Positions 49,255 through 60,726 of a DNA stretch of 64,000 nt are shown piece by piece. Under the pieces are notes generated by a model, which was not told the DNA's origin, made no database searches, and saw only the letters and a program-made list of their open reading frames with translations. The position numbers and the translations under genes were made by a program. The first letter of the stretch is position 1. The number at the start of each line of letters is the position of its first letter. Source of the DNA: Prorocentrum cordatum. Its lineage: Eukaryota > Sar > Dinophyceae > Prorocentrales > Prorocentraceae. Where the stretch lies: contig CAUYUJ010018620.1 in NCBI GenBank assembly GCA_963575745.1, positions 135,907 to 199,906 on the forward strand. Direction: 5' to 3'.

Positions 49255-51935
49255 AAAATTAGCCTGGCGAAGGACCAACCATATGCAGTTGTTAGTACCG
49301 TCGTTGTATGCACCTCATTCAGAGGAGCTCCCTATAAGGCCACGGAACGTGTGATGGGTGTGCCAAAAATTGTCACCGCATGCGAGAGTAGCTACTTGGG
49401 CCGTCGGTGGACTTCCCTATGGGGCCACGAAACGCGTGCGGGGTGTGCCGAAATGGGTGCGGTGGGCGCATGCGAACGCAGCCATTGGCGCCTTCGGTGG
49501 AGCTCCCTGTGGGGCCACGAAGCGCGTGAGGGGTGTGCCGGAATGTGCGTGGGTGACGCATGCGGGCGGTGGCACAAGGGGCCTTCGTTGGAGCTCCCTA
49601 TAGGGCCACGAAACGTATAAGGGCTGTGGCGACATGGGTGTGTGTGTGTGTGTGACGCATGCGGGCGGTGGCACTGGGGCCTTTATTGAAGCCACCTGGA
49701 GGGCCACGACACGCGTGCGGGGTGTGCCGGAATGGGCGTGGGTGACGCATGCGGGCGGTGGCACAAGGGGCCTTCGGTGGAGCTCCCTATGGGGCCACGA
49801 AACGCGTGGGGGGTGTGCCAGAATAGGTGTGGGTGACGCATGCGGGCGGTGGCGCTGGGTCCCTCGGTGGAGCTCCCTATGGGGCCACGAAACGTGCGTG
49901 TGGGGCCGAAATGGGTGCGGGTGACGCATGCGGGCGGTGGCACTGTGGCATTCGGTGGAATTCCTTATGGGGGCACGGAATGTGTGAGGAGTGTGCCGAC
50001 GTGGGTGTGGGTGACGCATGCGGGCCGTGGCTCTGGGGCCTTCGGTGGAGCTCCCTATGACGCCACGAAGCGTGTGAGTGGTGTGCCGACATGGGTGTGG
50101 GTGACGCATCCGGGCGGTGGCACTGGGGCCTTCGGTGGAGCTCCCTATGGGCCCTATGGGGCCACGAAGCGTGTGAGGGGTGTGACGAAATGGGTACGGG
50201 TGACGCATGCGGGCGGTGGCACTGGCGCCTTCAGTGGGGCCCCCTTATGGGGCCACGACACGCGTGCGGGCTGTGCCGGAATGGGTGTGGGTGACGCATG
50301 CGGGCGGTGGCATTGCGGCCGTCGGTGGAGCTCCCTATGGGGCCACGAAACAGGGCTGTGACGACATGGGTGTGGGTGACGCATGCTGGCGGTGGCACTG
50401 GGCCCTTCGGTGGAGCTCCCTATGCGGCCACGAAGCGTGTGAGGGGTGTGGGTGACGCATGCGGGCGGTGGCACTGTGGCCTTCGGTGGAGCTCCCTATG
50501 GGGCCACGAAACGTTAGAGGGGTGTGCCCGAATGGGTGTGGGTGACCCATGCTGGCGGTGGCAGTGTTGCCTTCGGTGGAGCCCCTATGGGACCACGAAA
50601 ACGTGTCAGGGCTGTGACGACATGAGTGTGGGTGACGCATGCTGGCGGTGGCAACTGGGCCCTTCGGTGGAGGTCCCTATGCGGCCACGAAACGTGTGAG
50701 GGGTGTGCCGAAATTCAAGGGCAGCAAAAAAAACGCCCCTACCCTGGTTTACGAGGCGCTGTGCGCTGAAACTCCTGTGGGCTGACAGGGTAAACCCTGC
50801 GTGATGTGCCGCGTCCTGGCGGCTCTAGGCTTTGGGGTCTCCCAGGAGGTTTACAGACCACGCACTTGTAACCCAGGGTAGGGTCGTTTTTTCATCCCTC
50901 AAGAAATGACTGGGGGTGACGCAAGCGGGCGTTGGCACTGTGGCCTTCGATGCAGTTCCCCATGGGGGCACGAAACGCGTGAGGAGTGTGTCGACATGGG
51001 TGTGGGTGACGCGTGCGGGCGGTGGCACTGGGGCCTTCGGTGGAGCTCCTTCTGGGGCCACGACGCGTGTGATGGGTGTGCCGGAATGTGCGCGGGTGAC
51101 GCATGCGGGCGGTGGCACTGTGGCCTTCGGTGGAGCATCCCATGGGGCCACGAAACGTGAGAGGTGTGTGCCCGAATGGGCGTGGGTGACCCATGCTGGC
51201 GGTGGCAGTGTGGCCTTCGGTGGAGGTCCCTATGGGGCCACGACACGCGTGAGGGCTGTGACGACATGGGTGTGGGTGACGCATGCGGGCGGTGGCACTG
51301 TGGCCTTCAATGGAGCTCCCTATGGGCCACGAAACGTGTGAGGGGTGTGACGAAACGGGTGTGGGTGACGCATGCGGGCGGTGGCACTGGGGCCTTCGGT
51401 GGAGCTCCCTATGGGGCCACGAAACACGTGAGGGGTGTGCCGGAATGGGTGTGGGTGACGCATGCGGGCGGGGCCACGAAACGTGTGAAGGATGTGACGA
51501 AATATGTGTGGGTAACGCATGCGGGCTGTGGGTGGCACTGGGGCCTTCGATGGAGCTCCCTATGGGGCCACGAAACGCGTGAGGGGTGTGCCGGAATGTG
51601 CGTGGGTGACGCATGCGGGCGGTGGCACTGTGGCCTTCTGTGGAGTTCCCTATGGGGCAACGAAACGTGTGAGGGGTGTGGGTGACGCATGCGGGCGGTG
51701 GCACTGTGGCCTTCGGTGGAGCTCCCTATGGGGCCACGAAACGTGTGAGGGGTGTGCCGAAATGGGTGTGGGTGACGCATGCGGGCGGTGGCACTGTAGC
51801 CTTCGTTGGAGCTCCTTATGGGCCACGAAACGTGTGAGGGGGGTGCCGAAACGGGTGTGGGTGACGCTTGCGGGCGGTGGCACTGGGGCCTTCGGTGGAG
51901 CTCCCTATGGGGCTACGAAACGCTGTACTGGGTGG
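49255..51935 (-). repeat. Foldback right arm: 90-bp satellite
   Basis: About 27 units contain GGGTGACGCATGCGGGCGGT, GGCACTGGGGCCTTCGGTGG, AGCTCCCTATGGGGCCACGA and AACGTGTGAGGGGTGTGCCG. Reverse-complemented, they align with the 77-bp unit except for a 13-bp longer variable part. The outermost unit (51905-51935) has the CGCTGTACTGGGTG version typical of the left arm. Confidence 0.88.
50728..50892. mobile_element. 165-bp MITE-like insertion in the right arm
   Basis: Terminal inverted repeats of about 25 bp: AAAAAACGCCCCTACCCTGG TTTAC on the left (50728-50752) and GTAACCCAGGGTAGGGTCGT TTTTT on the right (50868-50892), two mismatches. The inside is unrelated to the satellite and has no ORF. A clear target duplication is not visible. 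Confidence 0.75.
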
Positions 51936-52250
51936 GTGAAACACAGGGAGGAGGGAGGAGGGAGGAGGGGGGGGAGGGCGGAGGAAGGAAGGAAGGAAGG
52001 AAGGAAGGAAGGAAGGAGGAGACGCGGGGACCGTCTCTTCAAAACGAGGACCCAACACAGGATGGTTGGGAAAAACGTGGATTGCACAACATAGATTGCA
52101 CACATTATATCGCACTTTCACATGTCGCGCCACGTAGATCTCATCGCATACGTGTCGCACCACACACATTGCATCACATACATCGCAGTTCATGTGGAGT
52201 CCACATAAACTGAACAACATATATTTCCAGAGACGCACTGTTTGGGGTCC
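51936..52250. repeat. (GGAA)n and GAGGAGG tract, then CACATACATCGCA-like words
   Basis: GGGAGGAGG and pure GGAA (51983-52015). 52090-52200 contains degenerate TCGCACCACACACATTGCAT words. No gene. Confidence 0.7.
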
Positions 52251-53403
52251 ACGCTGGTTATCATATCCTATGTGTTTTCACATCGAATCGCTTCGGTCGT
52301 TCAAGATGGTGTTCCCGCTGTAGCGTTGGCCCCATTTTGTGATCGGCATGTTGCTTTTATTTTTCAGAATGGCGCTCTCGCCTCAGCGCGGCCGAGTTTT
52401 TCTGGATCCGAGTCCTTCCTCATACTTGTCGCATCCCTCCATTCCCCTCCTCCGCCTTCCCCTAGTCCCCCTGCTCCCTCCGCTCCTTCCGCTCCAGTTC
52501 CTGCTGGTGCTGTTCATCCTCGTCCTCCTCTTTCCTCATCCTCCTCTTGTCCATCGTGCTCATCCGCTCTACTTCTCCGATTGCGCATGACACGATGGTG
52601 TCTTTCTGAGAGTTCCACACGAGGTCCGCTATGACACGCGTCCACGAATAGAGAAAAATGAGCGCAATGGGAAGGGTTGGGCGGGAGGGGTAGGATGTCA
52701 GAGTTGGTGCTAGCGAATCTAGCTTGTCCTCTCTCCCCTCGCCGATTTTCTTCATGTGGTTGGCTCGTATGCCCGCAGCTTTTTCGGCTTCAGCCGGTGT
52801 GCCTCCCGCGGGTGCGCCTCAGACCCAGACGTCCTCCGATGTGATCGTTGTCAATCCGCGCTCCCAGTGGTCCCGACCCCTTCCCCCGGGACAGCCTATG
52901 GCCCTGGTCCGATGCTTGATGGCCGCGGGCCCGACAAGCGGCCCCCTGAGCCCGACGGGAACGGCAGGCGCGGCGACGGAGAATGGTCACGTCGCCGGAG
53001 GTCTGGGAAGCTGGCCCCCGTGCCCTCGGCCCCCCCCCCCCAGAGACGCCGCGATGGCCGCGTTCGTCTCGGCGGCAGCGAAGGGGTGTGGTTGTGTCTT
53101 GGCATCGCTCGGCCGTGTGCACTTTTTCCTTCGGCGAGGACCATCGAGGAGCATCCTCGATCATTTGGCGAAAAAACCACGCACAGGGCATGGACGTCCG
53201 AGCGATGGCGAGGTGTGGGGGTGTGGTTTGCGGCCGGCGCCGTCGGGGCCCAGGGGGGCCACGACCCCGTCCTCAGCGGGCCTCCCCGGCGCGCAGCGCA
53301 GGGCTCCGGCGAGGTCCCCGCCCGCCCCCCCCGGGGTGCCCCTCCAGGGTGCCGACGGCGGACAACATCCTTTTGTGTCGGGCGACGGCAGCTACGCATG
53401 CCC
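52251..53403. other. No supported gene
   Basis: Open frames on the plus strand (52724-53641, 52756-53574) are GC-rich with Pro/Ala/Arg bias and show no motif. A CTC-rich tract is at 52435-52570 and a poly-C at 53031-53041. Confidence 0.45.
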
Positions 53404-53528
53404 ACTGCTCCCTGGCCGGGCTCTTCCTGGTCCCAGGGGCTGTGCATACGCCCTCCTGGCCAAGCCAGGAGGGCGTGGCGCATACCCCGCTGCTGGACTC
53501 AGGGTGGGCCTGGCCAGGGAGCAGTGGA
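53404..53528. repeat. Inverted repeat hairpin
   Basis: CACTGCTCCCTGGCCGGGCT pairs with GGCCTGGCCAGGGAGCAGTG (53507-53526). The centre is the palindrome CCCTCCTGGC CAAGCCAGGAGGG (53452-53474). A related arm occurs at 54178-54205 (CCTGGCCAAGGAGCAGCGGA). Confidence 0.75.
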
Positions 53529-53640
53529 TATGTCTAGATTGCGAAGGCCTTCCGGCCGGTGCCGCCGACCCTGAAGGGGGGCGACGACGACGACGACGAC
53601 GACGACAACGGCGGCGGCGGCGACGACGACGACGAGGCTG
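53529..53640. repeat. GCGAAGGCCTTCCGGCCGGT block and (GAC)n
   Basis: TGCGAAGGCCTTCCGGCCGG with GCCGACCCTGAAGG recurs at 63424-63466. GAC/GGC trinucleotides follow. Confidence 0.7.
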
Positions 53641-54190
53641 ACGTGGGCCAAAGTCCTCAGGGATGCTTCTTGGGGGCCCTTCGGAAGGCTCTTGGGGGCC
53701 TCTGGGGATGAATGTTTGGGCCTCTTGGGGGCCTGATAGAACCCTCTTGGGGCGTCTTCGGGCTTCTTGGGGATCTTTTGGCGGGCCTCTTGGGGCATCT
53801 TGTGGACCTCTTGCCTCTCGGGGCCGAGGGCTCGAAATGTCCGTTCGGCCCCCCGTCTGGGCACGCTCTTGGAGCCGTCTTGGGGGCCTTTTGGACCGTC
53901 TTGGAGGCGTTTGGGGCTGTCTTGGGATCCTCCTGGGATGTTTTGGGGCCCTCTTGGAGGCCTCTTGGGCCGTCTTGGGGCAATATTTGGCGCCTCTTGG
54001 GCCGTCTTGTAGCGGCGGGCAGCAGAAAAGATGAGAACGCCCCAATCCTAAGAAAAAAACATGGAACATCAATGAAAATGTTGCCTCTTGGGGCCCTCTC
54101 GGGAGTAATTACTCTTGGAGGCTTCTTGGGGCGTCTTGGAAGCCTCCTGGGCAGTCTGGAGGGCGTGAAGGCGTGTTGGACCGCCTGGCC
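53640..54190 (-). repeat. GC-rich repeat family, inverted copies
   Basis: CCTCTTGGGGGCCTC words are the reverse complement of the 12.9-14.0 kb family, including GGGCCGAGGGCTCGAAATG and GTTGCCTCTTGGGGC. Confidence 0.75.
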
Positions 54191-54229
54191 AAGGAGCAGC
54201 GGATATGTATGTATATATATATATATACA

Positions 54230-55070
54230 TATACACATATTCCGTCGCCCTCATTTGCAACCCATAACTCTCCTCCTCCTTCTCCTACTTCTCCTCCTCC
54301 CCCTCCTCCTCCTCCATCATTTATGTTTTGCATGCCAATTCGAGGATGAGGAAGATGAGGAGGAAAAAGAAGAGGAGTAGGAGGAGGAGGAGGAGGAGGA
54401 GGAGGAGGAGGGAGGGAGAGCAGGGGGAACAGGGAGGGAGGGAGGGAGGGAGGAGGGAAGAGGAGGAGGATAAGGATAAGGAGGGGCGGAGAAGGAGGAG
54501 GAGGACGAGGAGGAGGAGGAGGAGGAGGAGATGTACAGATTTCGTCGCCCTAATTTGCTAACCATATCCTCCTCCTCCTCCTCCTCCTTCTCCTCCTCCT
54601 CTTCCTCCTCCTCCTTCTCCTTCCACTCCTTACCCTTATCCTCCTCCTCATCCTTCTCCTCCTCCTCCTCCTCCTCCTCCTGCTCCTTCTCCTCCTCATC
54701 CATGTATTCTTTCCATGCCGATTCGAGGAGGAGGAGGAGGAGGAGGAGGAGGAGGAGGAGGAGAGGATGTATAGTTGTTGTCGTCCTATCTTGCAAACCA
54801 CACCCTCTGGAGTCGCCGATCATCGGCCCCTCATCCTCCTCCTCCCCCTCCCCCTCCTCCCCCTCCTCCTCCTCCTCCATGCCGATTCGAGGAGGAGGAG
54901 GAGGGAGGGAAGAGGAGAGGAGGAGGAGGGAGGGAGGAGGAGGGAGGGAGGAGGAGGAGGAGGAGGAGGGGAGGAGGAGGAAGGAGGAGGAGATGTATAG
55001 ATTTCGTCGTCCTCATTTGCAAACCTCCTCCTCCTCCTCCTCCTCTTCCTCCTCCTCCTCCTCCTTTGCT
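54230..55070. repeat. (TCC)n / (AGG)n hairpin composite, three units
   Basis: The order TCC tract, TTTCATGCCGATTCGAGG, AGG tract, ATGTATAGATTTCGTCGCCC and TCATTTGCAAACC repeats three times (conserved bridges at 54325/54530, 54701/54765, 54876/54990). The TCC and AGG tracts are complementary, so each unit can fold into a long stem. A fourth unit is at 62.83-63.24 kb. Confidence 0.85.
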
Positions 55071-55186
55071 GCCGGTTCAGAAGTGCACAGCGCGCGGGCA
55101 GCCCGCTCCAAGGTAGGAGACCTTCCCCATCAGGAGCGAGGATACTGTACCTCACCTCCCTCTCCTGCAGGAGGCATACTGCATGC

Positions 55187-56555
55187 ATGAAAAGCGTTGG
55201 GAGGATTCTGGCAGTTGTTCTGATTATGATAGTGTGCACATACAATCCGTTGTCAGCATCGCAGGAGAGGCACGAAGATATATCCAGTGAGTTGGGATCG
55301 TGGGACGTGGTGCTAGTCTCTGGGACATGTCAAGTGGCACAGCCCGACCACGGAGCGCAGCAGCATGCACACGCACGACATTGGGGAGTACACTTTGGGA
55401 AGAGGAAAGGAAAGCTGGTGTCGGACGCATGCGGGGTCACGATCGTGGTACACAATCGGATACCTAGTCGAGCACTGCACACTGTATATGTACCTCCAGT
55501 GCAAATACGAGGGCGGGTGGGCGGCGTTCGTATTCAGACGAATGAAGTTGACTTCGTGGCCTTCTGTATCTACCTCGCCCCGATGAGTGATGCGAAGCAC
55601 TCGCTGGTCGCAGAAAGGGTATTCAGGTGGATAGACCAGCAGCTGGATGCACTCGGGGTGGGATGTGCTATTATAATAGGAGGATGCGTGAACAGTGGAC
55701 TAGGAATGCATAGAGATGACGACGGTACCATGCAGAGGACAAGAAGCGCGACCCTAGGAGGAAATAACCTATGTTGCGAGAACGAGATTGGTAGGGCATA
55801 CAGAGAGTTCTGCTACAATAACGGGCTGGCAGTGGTAACTACTTTCTACGAACATGGACCCACCTTCTATGGCCCCAAGGGGCAAGAGTCACATATTGAT
55901 CACGTGGCTGTCCCCATCGGAGCCATCCCGCTCGTCTCCCAGTGCAGCTGCCTATACAGAGCAGCAAAAAGACTCCAGATGATCCCCGATGGGAGGTTCA
56001 GGGACCACATCCCGATAGGCATACACGTGGAGATGCCAATCACCAACCACGGGTACCCGACAGGTGACAATGACAAGATATATCGGGGGTGCTTGATGAG
56101 GTGCCTGCAGAAAGGCTACAGAAGAGAAGAGCTGTTCACAAAGATAGACGAACATATAAACAAGGTACCTATAGATATCTGGGAGCAGCTGCATTCTAAG
56201 AAGTCCCCTGCTTTCCTTTGGAAAAAGTACGTGGAGCGTGTGAACGCGGCGTTGCACGGCACGTTCAAGCAGGGAGCGCGCAGCAATGACAGCACATACA
56301 GCATGATGCGTACGAGAAGGATGCAGCTACTGGAGGAGAGGAGGCAGCATAGAGAAGGACTACACGAGGAGGGCACAGAGACCAGCAGGGCAAAGGTGGA
56401 GGAGGAGCTGAAAAAGAGTGACAGCAGCACTGAAGGAGCTCAGGGAAGCACACGTAGCTGCAGAGCGAGAAGGTATCGTTCGAGAGATCTGGGAGGCATA
56501 CAAAGAGAACAGATTCGCTGACATGCACAGACTAAGGGTAGAGTATCCACTTCGA
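55187..56555 (+). pseudogene. LINE-C apurinic-type endonuclease domain
   Basis: The ORF starts at ATG 55187 (MKSVGRILAVVLIMIVC). Blocks: YNPLSASQERHEDI (N-terminal Asn region), WDVVLVSGT, CGVTIVVHNRI, DFVAFCIYLAPMSD, CAIIIGGCVNSGLG, NGLAVVTTFYEHGPTFYGP and ESHIDHVAVP. These follow the endonuclease/exonuclease/phosphatase order with SHIDH at the catalytic His. The usual GDxN box reads GGCVN, so the catalytic Asp appears to be missing. The C-terminal helix continues in another frame after an A-run (ELREAHVAAEREGIVREIW, FADMHRLRVEYPLRL). The enzyme would nick target DNA to prime reverse transcription. Confidence 0.75.
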
Positions 56556-57269
56556 CTGTCTTGAAGCTGTCCTCTCCACTTCTCGTGCAAACATCCCACC
56601 CTCCCACCCGCAACTTGGTCGCAAGACATCTTCAGACAAGACCGTGACGGTAGGTACTGCGTGGCACTTGGCCACGACACCGATGCCGACGACGACAGCG
56701 ACATCGACGACAACGGCGCCGCCGACAGCGACTGCGACGACACCGACGACGTCTCCAATGTTTTCGACGACGACAACGACGACGACGACACCGACGACGA
56801 CGACAACGACGCCGACGACGACGACGAAGACGACGACGACGTCGCCAACGGAGACGACGACGAGGGAGGAGAAAAAACGACGACGGCGACAACGACGACA
56901 ACGACGATGGAGGAGGGAAGACGGCGACGACGCCAACGACGAAGAAGGAGGAAGGACGGCGACGCCGACGACGACAACGACGAGGGAGGAGGGAAGACGA
57001 CGACGATGACAACGACGACGAAGACGACGACGACGGCGACGAAATAGGAGGGACGACGACGAGACGCCGACGACGGACGACGACGACGAGGGAGGAGGAT
57101 AACGACGAGGGAGGAGTGAAGACCACGACGACGACGACGACGACGACGGCGACGAAATAGGAGGGACAACGACGAGACGCCGACGAAGACAACGAGGGAG
57201 GAAGGACGACCACGGCGACAACGACGACGGAAACGACGACGACGCCAAAGACGACGAGGAAAGACAGAA

Positions 57270-57301
<32 letters not shown>

Positions 57302-58139
57302 GGGAGGAGGGAGGACGACGACGACGACGACGACGCAAGAGCGCGCGCGCACAATTTTGTTGAAAACCCGTGTTGCGAAACCTTGTGTTTTTGTAGGTTT
57401 TTTGGACGCACGATTTCGAAATTGTTCCGAAACCGAAGGTTTTTGAAGGATTTCGGCATACGCCCGCGACGACGCGCGCGTCTGCACTTCGTCCTTGATT
57501 TTTCAGAGGATTCTCGCGACGGCACACGCGCAAGAGCGTTCGACAGATTTCGACATGCGCGCGCGCGAAGCCTGTTTGGTAGCATTTTGTGAAAATGTTG
57601 GAAAACCTATGGTTTTATCAAGATTTCGCAAGAGCTCGCGCGTAAGTTTTTTTTTTGAATCGGTGTTGCGAAACCATGTGTTTTTAACTGTTTTTTTTTT
57701 GCGGGGGAAATTCAATTTTGAAATCTCTCCGGAACCGAAGGTTTTTGAAGGATTTCGGCATGCGCGCGCCACGACGCGCGCGTGCGCACTTCGTCCTATT
57801 TTTTTGGCAAGGGATTCGCGAAAAAAGTGTTATGTTAGAACCAACAATGTCACCGCATACTGTTTTTTACAAGGTGGTTGGGATACCGGCTTGGCTGGGA
57901 TAGTATGAATTCATATTTCGGATGGACATGTGGTCAGAATCATATGTAATTTACAGCACGCGCGGGGGGGCCGATAAGTCCGGGGGGGGGGGGGGGGGGG
58001 GGGTAGAATCTATTAGTCTTTTAGAAAGGAGAATCAGCGGAACGGGCGGGGGCCAAAGAAGAGATTTTACTTCAGCCACCGTTGTCACTGGTCAGGCGAG
58101 CAGTGGAGAGAGGAGCTAGGTCGTGATCCGCATGAGGGA
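56556..58139. other. Insertion splitting LINE-C: (GAC)n, 290-bp duplication, poly-G
   Basis: GACGAC-rich sequence (56690-57345), two copies of a block with TGTTGCGAAACC and GGTTTTTGAAGGATTTCGGC (57368-57500 and 57660-57800, offset about 290 bp) and 22 G (57982-58003). No LINE coding sense is present. Confidence 0.7.
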
Positions 58140-59223
58140 GGGCTTGCGTGCACCCCGCTCGATTGGGAACAGACTAGGCAGGACTACGCAAATTATTGCG
58201 AGCTGGACGACGGTGACTTCCCATTCCTCCCCTCGGACGGTGATGTAAAAAACAGAGTGCAGAAAGATCTGAGGGCCATGAAAGCGTACTGCAGAACAGC
58301 AAAAAAAACGACGTGCATATCCAGAGTGGGGTCTCCCTGTTGAAATGGTGTGGATGCTGATCGAGCCAAATATTAACCTGTCTGGACCAACCGAGAAAAC
58401 GAAGAGACTAGAAGCACAAAGGATTAGAGCAGCGGAGAAAGAGGATGACGAGGAGGAGCTTGAGAAGTACAGCACGCACTACATCCTAGCCAAAGGAAGA
58501 AAGATCCTGCAGAAGTTAGGCTGGAACCCAGGCGAAACAGTAGGAGCACGTCAGCGAGCAGAGGGAGCGCCAGCACAAGAAATTATCGAGGACCCACACT
58601 GGCAGTTTGGCAGAACGGAATTATCGGGAGTGGGAATGCCATTATTTAGAGAAGTAGAGTATGATGCGCCGAAGATGTTGCTGAGGATTATGGGGCACTT
58701 CAGGCAATGTCAGACTATGTCGCTAGACATGCTACGATCGCAAAGCTTCGCAGCAGAGAAAGCAAATAATAATATAGGAATAGCGGGAAAGCGCATCATG
58801 CACGCGTGCTGCGCAGCTGGCATGGCATGGCACACTGGGATACATAAAAGAGCGTTGCATATTACTCGGCCTCACTTCGCACGCGGAGGACTTGCGCGTA
58901 GGTCACGGGAAAATGCAGTGCTAGTATTGCTGGCCACGAAGTGGAGATGTGAGCAGGCAGGGAGATCGCTTATCATGAGCAACTTTGATTGCACAAACGC
59001 ATTCGCATCGACCGACAGAGGGTTGCTCCGAGAACAAATTGATCGCACCACAGAGGAGCATGACATCCCGTATGTATATGGAGCGCTGGAGCACACTGCT
59101 TTGTCCCTACAGGCAGCCGACGAAATAGTTGACCTGAAAAGCAACAAAGGGGCCCAGATGGGCTTCACGCTGGCTCCACGTGATTTTAACGATAGCTACA
59201 ACCCAATCGTCACAGGCTGGCTA

Positions 59224-59299
<76 letters not shown>

Positions 59300-59565
59300 A
59301 GGAAGGACAGCAGGTGAATGACACTCCGCACCCCATAAATGAGAAGTACTACGACTTGGGCATTAGCACCTTCATGGGCGATATTACAAAAATGACGATG
59401 CTACCTTTCGCAGCAAGAAAAGAGGAAGTGGTAGAACAGCTGAACCTGGTAAGTGGTAGACTCCAGGAGGCCCTAACAGCAGGACATTGGCGGCTCAACC
59501 CTGACAAGACAAACCACTTTCTAGTTTTACGAGGTGAACGAGCGGGCACTGAGGACGCAGACTAG
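58140..59565 (+). pseudogene. LINE-C reverse transcriptase
   Basis: TRQDYANYCELDDGDFPFLP and LRAMKAYCRTAKK lead, through a shift at an 8-A run, into RRAYPEWGLPVEMVWMLIEP and the long frame ending 59565. Palm blocks: IMSNFDCTNAFASTDRGLL (first Asp), KGAQMGFTLAPRDFND (the QGxxxS-like block) and ISTFMGDITKM where YxDD is expected; it reads FMGD, so one catalytic Asp is lost. A GA microsatellite (59228-59298) has expanded in frame between the palm blocks, adding an Arg/Glu repeat. The polymerase is therefore probably dead. Confidence 0.72.
59228..59298. repeat. (GA)n microsatellite inside the RT frame
   Basis: About 35 GA units, a length compatible with the open frame. Confidence 0.95.
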
Positions 59566-60715
59566 TGGACTCAGGGGAGAGGCTTTGCGAGAGATGAGAG
59601 CGCTGGGGCCATATATACCTTCGGACCAGGGACTAGGACATGAACTAAGGAGGCGCTGCGACGCAGCAAGAGCAGCGTGGAGACAGTGTAGCACGTTCTG
59701 GTCGTCCAAGACCTCGAAGGTGATCAAGCGCAGCATGTTTATGGCATTTATTGTGGGGGCAGCATTGAGCGGGTTGTCTTGTCTTGTTATAAGTAAGAAG
59801 TACACGGACACGATAGACGTCATGATGTGGAAGTTATTCAGATACCTGTCGAAGGGGGAAGAACTGCTGGATTGACGAGCGGGGAAGGAAGAGGACAACG
59901 ACGGTGGAGGAAGTGTTCAGGGAATGGTGGATCAACAGGAGCGCAGACGAGCTCAGAGTCAGAAGGCTAAGATGGTACAAGCGTTGGTCGCAGTTCCCGA
60001 ACGACCATGAGGCAGTCATAGCAGCAGTATCCGGCACGTCTAAGAGTGACCAGAGCATAGGGATAAAGCGCACCAGCGAGCACAATAATATCACACGGGC
60101 CAAGCAGTATTTGGAGGACATGCGCTACCGTGCAAATAATGATGAAGAGTTTCAGGAGTGGCACGATAAACGACCGAGCGACGTGAGTTCATTTACAGAT
60201 GGAACCGAAGAAAAAGAGAAGTGGCTTAAGACTGACCCTTCAGTGTTGAATAGCACAGCAAGAGAGTGGAAACAAAGCAGACCACATACCGACACCAACG
60301 AGCCCGAGGAGGTAAACCCAACTGAACTGGATAGAAGATTTTGGTGCTACTATAAGAGCGTGAACTCGGAGGGGTCAGACGTTGTGCGCGGGTGCAGATT
60401 TCGGACAGCAGCGGCACTGGCAGCGCGCGGGAGAGTGCAGCACAAGATAGAGCCGCCCATACCTAAGCTTGTAATCACGAACCAGTGCCCGCGGTGCAGA
60501 TCGATCTTTTCCAGCAAGAGAGTGGCAGCGGATCGCGCAGCAAGGGCAGCAGAGGGGGCGGGCATCTGCTACATTGCTTTTTCGAAGTGGGAGCACAAGC
60601 TGATTGAGGTAAGAGGGAGCGAGCTGATGTGTAGCGTTTGCCAGTATCAAGCTAGCAGTTTCGAAGACTTTCAGACACGCGTCACGCGTCACCGCCCTGG
60701 GCCGCACACAGTACG
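59534..60715 (+). pseudogene. LINE-C post-RT region and zinc fingers
   Basis: NERALRTQTSGLRGEALREM and YIPSDQGLGHELRRRCDAAR form the first part (to the TGA at 59875). After a frameshift the next frame reads VFREWWINRSADELRVRRLR, WYKRWSQFPNDHEAVIAAVS (matching LINE-A), DRRFWCYYKSVN, then Cys/His clusters CPRCRSIFSSK and CSVCQYQASSFEDFQTRVTR with H. These are the C2H2-like elements seen in LINE-A. Confidence 0.72.
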
Positions 60716-60726
60716 ATTTGGCAGAG

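Larger units (their letters stand above)
46917..51935. mobile_element. Giant foldback structure with satellite arms
   Basis: Left arm 46917-48299 and right arm 49255-51935 are inverted copies of one satellite family around a 955-bp centre. The inner ends match as well: CAACTGCATATGGTTGGGTC and CTTCGCCAGGCCAATT at 48268-48303 versus the reverse complement at 49258-49300. Inverted arms made of tandem subrepeats recall Foldback elements of Drosophila. No transposase is seen. A head-to-head satellite rearrangement is the alternative. Confidence 0.6.

Noticed and set aside
46916-51940. Long open frames in both foldback arms
   Set aside because: They are translations of satellite monomers and change with the monomer phase.
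52315-52345. Leader-like CTGTAGC ... CCATTTTG
   Set aside because: Requires a seven-base insertion and the GGCTCAAG end is absent.
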